Assembly (NCBI GenBank): GCA_900554925.1
Contig: USJG01000011.1
Location: 1 to 28,269 of the forward strand
Length of the DNA: 28,269 nucleotides
DNA from: an uncultured Lachnospiraceae bacterium
Lineage (GTDB): Bacteria; Bacillota; Clostridia; Lachnospirales; Lachnospiraceae
Direction: 5' to 3'
Part shown: positions 7,338 through 15,225 of the stretch, piece after piece
How the letters are laid out: each line of letters opens with the position of its first letter
Numbering within the stretch: position 1 is the stretch's first letter
Notes under the pieces: model-generated
The model's input: the letters and a program-made list of their open reading frames with translations, nothing else
What the model was told of the DNA's origin: nothing
Databases searched by the model: none
Position numbers and translations under genes: made by a program

Positions 7338-8696
7338 CTATACACATTCTTGAATCACTTCACCAATAGACGGATGTGGAAATATCATTTGCCTGACATC
7401 ATCAATCGTTTTCTTTTCCCTTATCATATTTTCTATCGTAATAATTATTTCAGATGCTCCATCTCCTACCAAAAATCCTCCTATTATTTTTCTGTCATTT
7501 TTATCCCAAATTAACTTGCAAATCCCCTGTTCCTTTTCATTTTCTACCATAAACTTTCCGCTATATCTCATAGAGCATGCTTTAACAGCATATTCCAGCT
7601 TTTCATCTCTACATTTATTTTCTGTCATCCCTACCCACGCTGCTTCCGGATGAGAATAAATTACCCTCGGTATCAAATCATATTCTACCGCCTGCCTCTT
7701 CCCCTGGATGTACTGTATTGTTGCCTTTGCTTCTGCATATGCTGTATGCGCCAACATGATTCTGCCATTTACATCTCCTATGGCATAAACATTTTCCACA
7801 CTTGTCCTTCCAAAATCATCTGTGATAATCGCTCCGTTTTTTATAGCTATACCAGCCTCTGCTACTCCAAAACCATCTATATTTGGAATTCTTCCTGTGC
7901 AGATTATCACTTTGTCACATGATATTTTTTCCTCCTGCTCTCCCTTTACCCAAACTGTCCTGCTTTCTGCATCAATTTCCGTAATATCAACGCCCAGCTT
8001 AAATTTTACTCCCTTCCTTATAAGAGAGCGGATCAGAACTTTTCTGACATCCTCATCTATTTCTTCCAGGATTTCCTTTTTATTGTCCAAAAGAACAGCC
8101 TCTATCCCTATATTTGCCAAAAAGCTGGCAAACTCAATTCCAATAATCCCACATCCAATAATGACTACTTTTTTATACATTACTGTATTATTCAAAAATT
8201 TACTACTATCTATGGCAAATTCTTCTTTTAGGGCAGCTGATATGCCCTTTATATTAGGAACAAATGCTCTTGAACCACTTGCAATAATAAGATTTTTTCC
8301 ACATATACAATTGTTGTTATCAAAAACTACCTGAATCTCATTTTTTACCGTTTTAATAAGGCCTGTTTCATCAAAGATATCTACCAGGTCATTATGCAGT
8401 TTGGTGCTTAACCCTTTACGCAGTTTACAGACAATATCATTTTTTCTTTCTATAACCTGACCAAGCTCTATTCTGACATTATCTATATGTATTCCATAAT
8501 ATTGTGCTTCCATTGCTTTATAAAACAATTTTGAACTATACAATAATGTCTTTGTTGGAATACACCCTTCATTTAGGCAAACTCCTCCTAAATGCTTTTT
8601 CTCTATCAAGGCAACGGTAAGTCCTTCTGCTGCTGCTTCTATTGCCGCCTGATAACCTCCAGGACCTCCCCCTATAATAATAATGTCATATAGCAT
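7338..8696 (-). CDS. lpdA: Dihydrolipoyl dehydrogenase (E3)
   Basis: A flavoprotein of 452 residues that reoxidises dihydrolipoyl groups with NAD+. Visible are the FAD-binding GGGPGGYQAAIEAA at the N-terminus, the redox-active disulphide GGVCLNEGCIPTK near residue 37-49, a second dinucleotide motif IIGCGIIGIEF for NAD, the FAD motif YAIGDVNG, and the C-terminal His-Glu pair in HPSIGEVIQE. Length is typical and it has no N-terminal lipoyl domain. GAGGAG lies just before the ATG. It lies 26 bases after lplA in the same operon and should serve the lipoyl-E2/NeuD protein encoded two genes upstream. Confidence 0.95.
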   Translation of the reverse strand: MLYDIIIIGGGPGGYQAAIEAAAEGLTVALIEKKHLGGVCLNEGCIPTKTLLYSSKLFYKAMEAQYYGIHIDNVRIELGQVIERKNDIVCKLRKGLSTKLHNDLVDIFDETGLIKTVKNEIQVVFDNNNCICGKNLIIASGSRAFVPNIKGISAALKEEFAIDSSKFLNNTVMYKKVVIIGCGIIGIEFASFLANIGIEAVLLDNKKEILEEIDEDVRKVLIRSLIRKGVKFKLGVDITEIDAESRTVWVKGEQEEKISCDKVIICTGRIPNIDGFGVAEAGIAIKNGAIITDDFGRTSVENVYAIGDVNGRIMLAHTAYAEAKATIQYIQGKRQAVEYDLIPRVIYSHPEAAWVGMTENKCRDEKLEYAVKACSMRYSGKFMVENEKEQGICKLIWDKNDRKIIGGFLVGDGASEIIITIENMIREKKTIDDVRQMIFPHPSIGEVIQECV

Positions 8697-8722
8697 AACT
8701 TTTTCTCCTCAGTGAAATTCTG

Positions 8723-9730
8723 TTACATATCATATATTAATGAAAATATATCTCTTAAAATAACACTATCCACTCCTATTTCCCTACTCACCAATTCAGA
8801 TATATTTTCTCGTTTTAATCTTTCACTGGATGCGCCATCTAATTTCTTTTCTATTTTTTCTATTTCGTCAGGGAACAGCGCATCCGTATAAATACAGATT
8901 CTTTTAATAACTCCATCGCAAACTAAAAGGCGTACCTCACATCTCCCCCATAAGAAGGTCTTTTGAACCACGCAATTATAATTAAAATTTTTTCCAAAAT
9001 TCCATTCTTCAGAGACATATTTTTTTAAAATCGTTTCCATTTTTTCATTGTCAATTAAAGACAATATCTGATTTCCAGCAATAAACCTGCAGCTGTCATG
9101 CTGATATTCTTTTTGAAACTCATAGATAATGTTTTTGCTTACTTCATCTATAGTAATGGCTGGACAGATTGATTTCAAATTAATGACCCTGCTCCTAACA
9201 GAATCTATCCCCTTGGGCTCCAATTTTTCTTTAGATATTTTTAGTACCTTTTCCATTATGTTAAAATCAGTATCTACCAGAATGGTACCATGATGCAGCC
9301 CTGCTGTTTTCGTTACCAAAAAAGCATTTCCTGAAAACTTGCTTCCCTTTGCTAATAAATCATTTCTTCCTGAATATTCTGCTGCAATGCCGGATGATGA
9401 TACCGCTTTCTTCACAACTTCAATAGAACGTTTTACTTCATACATTTCCTTCGGACAAATGATTGAAAAATTCAGATTACCCAAGTCATGAAACACTGCT
9501 CCACCACCTGTACTTCTCCTTACCAGCTTAGTTCCATACTTCTTCATTGCATCAAAATCGCATTCATTCTTAGCATTCTGATTCCTGCCTACAATAACAG
9601 CATTATCATTTTGCCATAAAAATAAAATACATCTGTTTTCTTCAGTTAAATATGATAAGATATATTCCTCTAATGCAAGATTATAATATGCATCATAAGT
9701 ATCAGAACTTATGATCAATATTTCGTCCAT
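8723..9730 (-). CDS. lplA: Lipoate-protein ligase A family
   Basis: A 335-residue protein that activates lipoate with ATP and attaches it to a specific lysine of a lipoyl domain. Motifs include RRSTGGGAVFHDLGNLNFSI near residue 70 (substrate and adenylate binding) and GSKFSGNAF with the conserved catalytic-region Lys. The length, with a C-terminal accessory domain of ~90 residues, fits the full two-domain LplA type rather than octanoyltransferases. Its ATG comes one base after the stop of the lipoyl-E2/NeuD gene, so the two are very probably translationally coupled. This points to dedicated lipoylation of that neighbour (K43). Dependence on scavenged lipoate is likely, since no lipoate-synthesis gene is in the window. 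Confidence 0.92.
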   Translation of the reverse strand: MDEILIISSDTYDAYYNLALEEYILSYLTEENRCILFLWQNDNAVIVGRNQNAKNECDFDAMKKYGTKLVRRSTGGGAVFHDLGNLNFSIICPKEMYEVKRSIEVVKKAVSSSGIAAEYSGRNDLLAKGSKFSGNAFLVTKTAGLHHGTILVDTDFNIMEKVLKISKEKLEPKGIDSVRSRVINLKSICPAITIDEVSKNIIYEFQKEYQHDSCRFIAGNQILSLIDNEKMETILKKYVSEEWNFGKNFNYNCVVQKTFLWGRCEVRLLVCDGVIKRICIYTDALFPDEIEKIEKKLDGASSERLKRENISELVSREIGVDSVILRDIFSLIYDM

Positions 9731-9731
9731 A

Positions 9732-10784
9732 TCAATACTTTTCCTTATCTACACATGTGTCATCCGGAATGTCTCTTACTACATTGACTCCATTATGAAC
9801 CACTACATTTGCACCTATTTTAAGATCCCTAAACACTGTGCATCCCTGACCAATTAATGTGTTTTCACCCACGATTACGCCGCCTCCCAATATTGCTCCA
9901 GAAGCAATATGGCAATTATCACTTATAATGCAGTCATGAGAAATAACAGCGCCTGCATTAATAATACAATTATTTCCAATTCTTGCATCACTTCCAATAA
10001 TCGCACCTGCCGCTATCAGATTGCCTTCTCCTATCATTACACTTGGTTCAATAATCGCCCTGTTATGTACAACATTCACGCACTCATAACCAATCTGTTT
10101 CATCATTTCATAAGGTGCCTTTCGGCCATGCTTCTTGCCATCGAATCCAACTGCATTAATAATTTTTCTATATCCCTTTTGATATAACATCCGAAGATCT
10201 TCTAAATCGCTCCCTCCGATAACTGGTATTTCTTTTACACTGGAAAGCTGGGGATATCTTCTATCCAAGATCCCCCCGATTCTATACTCACCACGTTGTT
10301 TTAAAATGTCCTGAATAATTTTGCAAAAACCACCGCCGCCATAAATAAGAATTTTATTTGTATCCACTTCTTCTATAAAATAAGGTTGCTTGATAAGATT
10401 TCTCACATCTTTTTCTCTTATAATCTTATTTACAGGCAAAAGATTGACATCTATATCGTATTCCCGAATAAGCTGTAACGCCTTATCTGAATATGTTCTT
10501 GTATCTTTATTCCCTTCTTTACTCATTTTCTGCAGTTGAAATTCTTCCCGGTCATCATGGATCACGGCAAGTATATCATCAACTGCCACGTCTTCTCCCT
10601 GTTCCACCAGCAATTCTATAAAGCCCTCTCCTAATGCCTCCAAATCACTTGTTTCCTTGGTCGTTTCCAAAATTGCAATAATCTGTCCTTTACAAATATG
10701 CTCTCCATTTTTTACCATCCACTGAGCCAATGTAACAAAATCATCATTTGTACCTATCCTTGGCATTTTTATTTCTATTTTCAC
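9732..10784 (-). CDS. E2-like fusion: lipoyl domain, subunit-binding domain, NeuD/PglD-type acyltransferase
   Basis: 350 residues in three parts. Residues 1-78 are a lipoyl domain with the attachment lysine K43 in ETTKETSDLEA. Residues 98-132 look like a peripheral subunit-binding domain (SDKALQLIREYDIDVNLL... IIREKDVRNLI), which in E2 proteins docks E1 or E3. Residues 144-350 are a NeuD/PglD-like sugar acyltransferase: a small nucleotide-sugar-type domain beginning KILIYGGGGFCK, then hexapeptide repeats of a left-handed beta-helix, with probable catalytic H283 (ISHDC) and a second His, H292 (CHIASGA). The usual E2 catalytic core with HxxxDG is absent. It starts with GTG, overlapping the E1 stop by 4 bases; AGAGGTG lies 9 bases before. 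I infer that it accepts an acyl group from E1 on lipoyl-K43 and passes it to a sugar; CoA may or may not be involved. Confidence 0.88.
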   Translation of the reverse strand: MKIEIKMPRIGTNDDFVTLAQWMVKNGEHICKGQIIAILETTKETSDLEALGEGFIELLVEQGEDVAVDDILAVIHDDREEFQLQKMSKEGNKDTRTYSDKALQLIREYDIDVNLLPVNKIIREKDVRNLIKQPYFIEEVDTNKILIYGGGGFCKIIQDILKQRGEYRIGGILDRRYPQLSSVKEIPVIGGSDLEDLRMLYQKGYRKIINAVGFDGKKHGRKAPYEMMKQIGYECVNVVHNRAIIEPSVMIGEGNLIAAGAIIGSDARIGNNCIINAGAVISHDCIISDNCHIASGAILGGGVIVGENTLIGQGCTVFRDLKIGANVVVHNGVNVVRDIPDDTCVDKEKY

Positions 10785-12724
10785 TTTAATGCACCTCTAA
10801 TTTTTACTGTTATATTCTCTTTACTGCAAGCTACTTGTTTTTCCAGCAATATTCCGTTTGGTATTGGAATATCCTCTGCTGCAACTCTAAAATATTTTTT
10901 ATCCGGCAACATTTCATGAAGCGATGCTATCACCTCAGCTCCCCAACCAGCACGGCCAGTCCCTTCTTCAACCGTCCCAATAATATCTGCATCGGAAATA
11001 AGTTCAAGCAAATCCTCCATAGGAACTGGTGATAATTGTGCCACAGCGATAATATCTATTTGAATTTCATCCCGCAGCATAAACTCCAATGAAATTTCCA
11101 TTATTTCCTTTACCATACTGCCATATGTTATTATTACAACATCCGGTTTTTCCAGTTTATCCAATGACAATTTTATGCTGGGAAATATATGCTTCCAGGC
11201 TGTTTCTGTATAAAAATCCTGAATTTTTTCATCTTTACGACACATCAGCTTTTCACTGTATAAGCTTTTATTTTCAATTACAAGAATTGGATTTTTTGTA
11301 TTTTCAAAGGCGCATTGATATAATCCCTTCACATTATGTACCGGAGATATTGCCATAATTGTGATAAGTGGTATGCCAATTAAGAACTTTTCTAATGACT
11401 GGCTGTGCGTTGGACCATAACCTCTTCCTCCTCCCATCGGCAATCTGATTATCAATGGAACTTCTACATTCTGCCCATATACCCAAGAATATTTCGCCGC
11501 ATGATTTAATATCTGATCGAATGCAAGCGTAACAAAATCTCCAAACATCATTTCTACAATTGGACGCTTTCCTCCCATGGCCAGTCCTACTGCTAACCCA
11601 GTAAATCCAGCTTCACTAATCGGCGTATTAATTACTCTGTTTCCATACTTTTCACTAAGTCCTTTTGTTACTTTAAACGCTCCTCCATAACTATCCCTAA
11701 TATCTTCTCCCAGCAGCATAACATCCTGATTATTCTGCATATATTCGTCTAATGCACTGTTAATAGCACTCACACAGCGAATATTATCACAATTATATTC
11801 TGAGATATTCCTGTTTCTACACCTGTCTTCAGTTGCTATTTCTATCTTTTTTACCGCTTTTTTTTCTGTTCTTTTTATTATGTCTTCTAAATAATCACTA
11901 ATTCTACTTTTAATTTCATCGCAAGAAGCTTTTCCCAATTTCTGTTCCAGTTTTAAAATAACATCCTCTTTCCGATGTGCATCTATCTCCTCTATATCCC
12001 TGGTATCATCCCCTTTACTATGAGCTCCCAGCCTATAGGTATGGATTATTTGACAAAATGGTCTTTTATTGCTACGGACATAATGATATGCATTTTGAAA
12101 ATGCTCTTCCATGGTCTCCATTTCATTTCCCGATACCTCATCACACTCTATTCCAAACGCCTGAAACCGCCCTGTAATGCTACCTGCTACGGCATCGCTA
12201 ACTTTTGTTGTCATGGCATACTGATTGTTTTCTACAACAAATAATATGGGAATCTCATATAATGAAGCCATATTTAAAGTTTCATATACTACTCCTTGTC
12301 CTAAAGTCCCATCTCCCAGAAATACCACCGCAATATTTCCCGTATCCTTCAGTTTTTCTGCCCAGGCCATACCTGCTGCATTGGGAACAATTCCTCCCTG
12401 TACGCCATTGGAATAAAAATTATTGAAATGAATATGCTGACTACCTCCACGCCCTTCACATATTCCATTTTCTCGAGACATAATCTCTGCAAGCAGCGCT
12501 TCCGCACTTCCGCCATAAGCCAAATAGTGTCCGTGACATCTATGATTGCTAAATACAATATCATTTTCACCAATATATTCCATGGCTGCAACTGCAACAG
12601 CTTCCTGTCCAATACAAGTATGTGTTGTTCCTGACAAAAGATTCTGGCTAAATAATTCAAGAATTTTTTGTTCAAACATACGAATAAAAATTAATTTATT
12701 ATATTTTTTCATCAAGTCACACAT
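10781..12724 (-). CDS. 2-oxoacid dehydrogenase E1 component, alpha and beta fused
   Basis: A thiamine-diphosphate enzyme of 647 residues that decarboxylates a 2-oxoacid and transfers the acyl group to a lipoyl domain. Residues 1-300 are E1 alpha, with the ThDP/Mg motif GDG (137-139)...NN (166-167) and YRLGAHSKGDDTR (230-242). Residues 315-647 are E1 beta, with LLGEDIRDSYGGAF, the catalytic-type Glu371 in PISEAGFTG, and RGYGPTHSQSLE. The pattern is closest to pyruvate/acetoin/branched-chain E1 enzymes; the substrate cannot be fixed from sequence. In most relatives alpha and beta are separate chains. GGGAG lies 7 bases before the ATG. It lies 21 bases after the LicD gene, and its stop overlaps the start of the lipoyl-E2/NeuD gene, which implies a fixed partnership. 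Very AT-rich. Confidence 0.93.
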   Translation of the reverse strand: MCDLMKKYNKLIFIRMFEQKILELFSQNLLSGTTHTCIGQEAVAVAAMEYIGENDIVFSNHRCHGHYLAYGGSAEALLAEIMSRENGICEGRGGSQHIHFNNFYSNGVQGGIVPNAAGMAWAEKLKDTGNIAVVFLGDGTLGQGVVYETLNMASLYEIPILFVVENNQYAMTTKVSDAVAGSITGRFQAFGIECDEVSGNEMETMEEHFQNAYHYVRSNKRPFCQIIHTYRLGAHSKGDDTRDIEEIDAHRKEDVILKLEQKLGKASCDEIKSRISDYLEDIIKRTEKKAVKKIEIATEDRCRNRNISEYNCDNIRCVSAINSALDEYMQNNQDVMLLGEDIRDSYGGAFKVTKGLSEKYGNRVINTPISEAGFTGLAVGLAMGGKRPIVEMMFGDFVTLAFDQILNHAAKYSWVYGQNVEVPLIIRLPMGGGRGYGPTHSQSLEKFLIGIPLITIMAISPVHNVKGLYQCAFENTKNPILVIENKSLYSEKLMCRKDEKIQDFYTETAWKHIFPSIKLSLDKLEKPDVVIITYGSMVKEIMEISLEFMLRDEIQIDIIAVAQLSPVPMEDLLELISDADIIGTVEEGTGRAGWGAEVIASLHEMLPDKKYFRVAAEDIPIPNGILLEKQVACSKENITVKIRGALK

Positions 12725-12745
12725 ACTTTTTCTCCCGATTCTTGT

Positions 12746-14362
12746 TCATTGCAGAAAGCTCAAATTTTCATACAAATCCCCAATTTCAATAATTGCTGGC
12801 AAATGTTTTGCTTTTCGTGAATCCACAGGGGGATAACTTTTATAATTGGCATAACGTTCCTTAAGTATATCTTCATAATTTTCAGAAACAAAAAATTTAC
12901 AGCCTTCAAAATCTATTTCACGTATATTTTCTAAATTTTCTCTTTTTGTGTCTGCCTTATTATAGGGATTTTTTAGTAAACTTAAAAAGGATAATTTATC
13001 CGTTGGCTTCTTAAAAATCGTCGCCCATTTCATATATCTTTTGTATGCTGTTTTATTTGACACTTTGCTTAGAAGCATATAATATTGCCTGTAAAACCTT
13101 CTTTTTTCCTCCACTGCTCCCATATGTGCCCATAGCATCGTTTTATAAAACCTGCATATTTTGTGCTGAATACGATGAAGAATTCTGGAATTGCAACCAT
13201 TATAATAAGGAAAAATATCAATAAACACTCCTAAGTGAGTATCAAATAAATTTCTCATATTTCTGCAGTAGACTGTATTGTTTCTCTTTATCTGTATAAA
13301 AGAAAGGTTACAATCTTTATCTGTTTCCTGCGTCCTTAAGAAAAATTTATCTGCATTAAGTTCAGTCGGTGCTAGCTCTATAAATTTTATATAATCTTCG
13401 TATAACATACATACATCTACATCATCATCCCACGGAATAAATCCCCCATGCCGGACTGCACCGATTAAGGTTCCAAAACCCAAAGTATACTTTAAGCCAT
13501 GTTTTCTGCAGATTCGGTCAAATTCTTTTAACATTTCTAATTCAATCAACTGTATTCTCCGCAGAACCTCGGGTCCTTCTACAACAGCTTTATTTATTGG
13601 GCGTGAAAGTAATTTTTCATATTCGCTTTTAGTATAATATCCATTTATCCATTGCTCTGCATCTTTGATAATGTTATATGTATGACCCTCAAATGTAATT
13701 TCTTTTAAATACAAATAAGTTTTTTCCAGACAGCTTACACCTTCATTTTTATTCATTGTAGGTATCAAAACATATTTTGTTTTTTCGTTTCCATATTCAG
13801 TAACCATACCCTGCATTTGCTCAAAAGTGAATTGTCCCTTTCGTGCATAATAATAGGCTCTCTTAGCCATTTTCACAAAATTATTCAGCTGTACCGTACC
13901 AGATAATATTCTTTCTGCCCTTGCACATTTTCTGTAAAACATGTACTTTTTTTTAACTCTTTGGAATTCTTTTTCTGTATTTCCTACATAGCAAATGGGA
14001 TAAACATTAATAAAATAATCATAATATACTTCATCCTTTTTTCTTCCTTCAGGCAGTACTACTTTGCTCCTTTTGCACAATCGTACAAACAAATCATCAA
14101 ACTGCTCGCAATTATGATTGTCTAAAATATAATAATCCGTTCCATTTAATCTCTTTTTGCACACATCAACAAATTTCAGCCAAGATGGATACAAAATGCC
14201 AACGCTGATATTTTCCAAATAGGGAGCAAACCCTCCACAATTCTGCCACGCAGCTATTGAACTGCCTAATAGCGTATACTGTAAATTTTCTTCTTTACAG
14301 ATATTGTGCAGTAAATCGGTCAACTCCAGTTGCATCTTCTGACTTATGCCTAATTTGTCCAT
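12746..14362 (-). CDS. LicD-family protein with two tandem LicD domains, the first degenerate
   Basis: 538 residues. The C-terminal half has the LicD/FKRP nucleotidyltransferase-fold signature: GTLIGAVRHGGFIPWDDDVD at 297-316, with metal-binding Asp312, 314 and 316, followed by FIDIFPY. LicD enzymes transfer phosphocholine or related phosphodiester groups to surface sugars. Residues 27-57 align without gaps to 290-320 (LQYTLLGSSIAAWQNCGGFA versus LKYTLGFGTLIGAVRHGGFI), but the three Asp positions are Leu49, Asn51 and Ser53, so the N-terminal copy looks catalytically dead. A matching downstream pair (YFINVYPI, VFIDIFPY) supports internal duplication. This is the first gene of the operon; the ribosome site is weak (AGGA, 13 bases away). 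The acceptor and donor are unknown. Confidence 0.88.
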   Translation of the reverse strand: MDKLGISQKMQLELTDLLHNICKEENLQYTLLGSSIAAWQNCGGFAPYLENISVGILYPSWLKFVDVCKKRLNGTDYYILDNHNCEQFDDLFVRLCKRSKVVLPEGRKKDEVYYDYFINVYPICYVGNTEKEFQRVKKKYMFYRKCARAERILSGTVQLNNFVKMAKRAYYYARKGQFTFEQMQGMVTEYGNEKTKYVLIPTMNKNEGVSCLEKTYLYLKEITFEGHTYNIIKDAEQWINGYYTKSEYEKLLSRPINKAVVEGPEVLRRIQLIELEMLKEFDRICRKHGLKYTLGFGTLIGAVRHGGFIPWDDDVDVCMLYEDYIKFIELAPTELNADKFFLRTQETDKDCNLSFIQIKRNNTVYCRNMRNLFDTHLGVFIDIFPYYNGCNSRILHRIQHKICRFYKTMLWAHMGAVEEKRRFYRQYYMLLSKVSNKTAYKRYMKWATIFKKPTDKLSFLSLLKNPYNKADTKRENLENIREIDFEGCKFFVSENYEDILKERYANYKSYPPVDSRKAKHLPAIIEIGDLYENLSFLQ

Positions 14363-14427
14363 TTTATTTTTCTTTTCCTAACATATTATTTTTTAGCAAA
14401 ACATTTTTAAATATTGATACATTTAAT

Positions 14428-14616
14428 TCACTGTGGAAACAAGTGCATCTGACAATAAATGCATTGTATCATAACATTGCAGAACTCTTGTAAGATTATT
14501 ATACACTTCACATTATGTATATCGGCAATGTCATAATAAGGTATCGGAACTACTTTGATCCGACACCCTTCATCCTCCATAAGGCATTGATATAAATCTA
14601 CGGTCAGTTTCTTTTG
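14428..14616 (-). pseudogene. Possible remnant of a surface-polymer transferase gene
   Basis: A stop-to-stop frame of 62 codons (ATG at 14580, 50 codons) reads LYQCLMEDEGCRIKVVPIPY near its start, then loses coding character. This stretch reminds me of the conserved VPIPYY segment of proteins annotated as CDP-glycerol glycerophosphotransferase-like that often neighbour licD in Lachnospiraceae; that is recall, not a search. The frame is far too short for that family, has no ribosome site, and contains the predicted promoter of the LicD operon. I read it as a decayed fragment; a chance frame remains possible. Confidence 0.35.
14463..14493 (-). promoter_or_regulatory. Probable promoter of the LicD-E1-E2-lplA-lpdA-methyltransferase operon
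   Basis: Minus-strand extended -10 TGATACAAT (TACAAT at 14463-14468) with a -35-like TTACAA (14488-14493), spacing 19. It would give a leader of about 95 bases before the LicD start. A second candidate -10, TATAAT at 14498-14503, lies just upstream with a poor -35. No later promoter is evident inside the tightly packed operon. Confidence 0.5.
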
Positions 14617-14898
14617 TTATTTTCCATCCTGCAGGAACCTTTATTTATATTTTAAACCTTTATTTATTTTATGTTATTTCATTATAAATTACATGGTTTA
14701 TAAACAACAATTTATCAATTACGCGGAATTAATCATTCTGCAAAAAAATTCAACTAACAATGTATTTCTTTATATATTCAATAACAATAATTATACTTTA
14801 AGTAACTTCTATTGTCAATTTTTCTGAACTGCTACGTTCACATTTTGTTCATATTTAATTTAAAAAAACTTAATTGGTATTACATTCTTTATACATTT

Positions 14899-14929
14899 CT
14901 GTATCTTATACTAACATCATAAGATACAG
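14899..14929. repeat. Inverted repeat, 11-bp arms
   Basis: CTGTATCTTAT (14899-14909) pairs perfectly with ATAAGATACAG (14919-14929) across a 9-base loop. No T-run follows on either strand, so an operator or a processed RNA end is as likely as a terminator. Confidence 0.6.
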
Positions 14930-14987
14930 CACAGAAACAAATGCCAACATCAAAGTGATTGATTTATTAATAACTTTTTCATAATAA

Positions 14988-15016
14988 ATGCCAAGTAAAC
15001 CAGGTTTACTTGGCAT
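14988..15016. repeat. Near-perfect palindrome, 14-bp arms
   Basis: ATGCCAAGTAAACC (14988-15001) and GGTTTACTTGGCAT (15003-15016) are exact reverse complements around a single A. A one-base centre is unusual for a terminator and suits a dimeric repressor operator. It lies about 90 bases upstream of the symporter -35. Plus-strand sequence afterwards is CCTCCCTTTT, only a weak T-run. Confidence 0.65.
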
Positions 15017-15102
15017 CCTCCCTTTTATGGATAATTTCCCCTTATATTATTTGATTTTGACCAGAAAATACACCTTTTCGATACTTTTTTCCTATTTTTT
15101 TC

Positions 15103-15131
15103 TTGTACTTTCTTTCTTTTTCCTGTATAGT
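15103..15131 (+). promoter_or_regulatory. Promoter of the AGCS symporter gene
   Basis: -35 TTGTAC (15103-15108) and -10 TATAGT (15126-15131), spacing 17. Transcription would begin near 15138, about 88 bases before the start codon. Confidence 0.72.
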
Positions 15132-15145
15132 ATATAGAAGTGATC

Positions 15146-15187
15146 AAAGAGGATTTACTGTAGATGTAAATTCTCTTTTTCTATTTT
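15146..15187 (+). terminator. Terminator-like hairpin in the symporter leader
   Basis: A 13-bp stem with one G-U pair (15146-15158 with 15166-15178) and a 7-base loop is followed by TTCTATTTT. It begins roughly 8 bases after the predicted transcription start and lies before the gene, so it could act as an attenuator or as a 5' stabilising hairpin. An ATGTAA start-stop lies across the loop and 3' arm (15164-15169). Confidence 0.55.
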
Positions 15188-15225
15188 GGGTTCAACTATC
15201 TAAACTTATGACAAAGGAGATTTTT

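Larger units (their letters stand above)
14617..15102. other. AT-rich noncoding region between divergent transcription units
   Basis: No convincing open frame, RNA gene or mobile-element end was seen here. The stretch is very rich in A and T and holds two inverted repeats (14899-14929 and 14988-15016), listed separately. It separates the minus-strand LicD operon from the plus-strand symporter. Confidence 0.6.

Noticed and set aside
7822..8334. Plus-strand open frame of 170 codons opposite lpdA
   Set aside because: Antisense shadow of lpdA, in AT-rich DNA that leaves long chance frames; no ribosome site or motif.
10781..12724. Reading the locus as an ordinary pyruvate or acetoin dehydrogenase operon
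   Set aside because: No gene here encodes the CoA-dependent E2 core; the lipoyl protein ends in a NeuD-type acyltransferase, and LicD and methyltransferase genes are not part of those operons.
14988..15016. Calling the 14-bp palindrome a terminator
   Set aside because: A single-base centre and weak T-runs argue against it, and no gene ends nearby on either strand.
15103..15225. Longer N-terminus for the AGCS symporter
   Set aside because: The extension overlaps the promoter and leader hairpin, and a strong ribosome site precedes the ATG at 15226.
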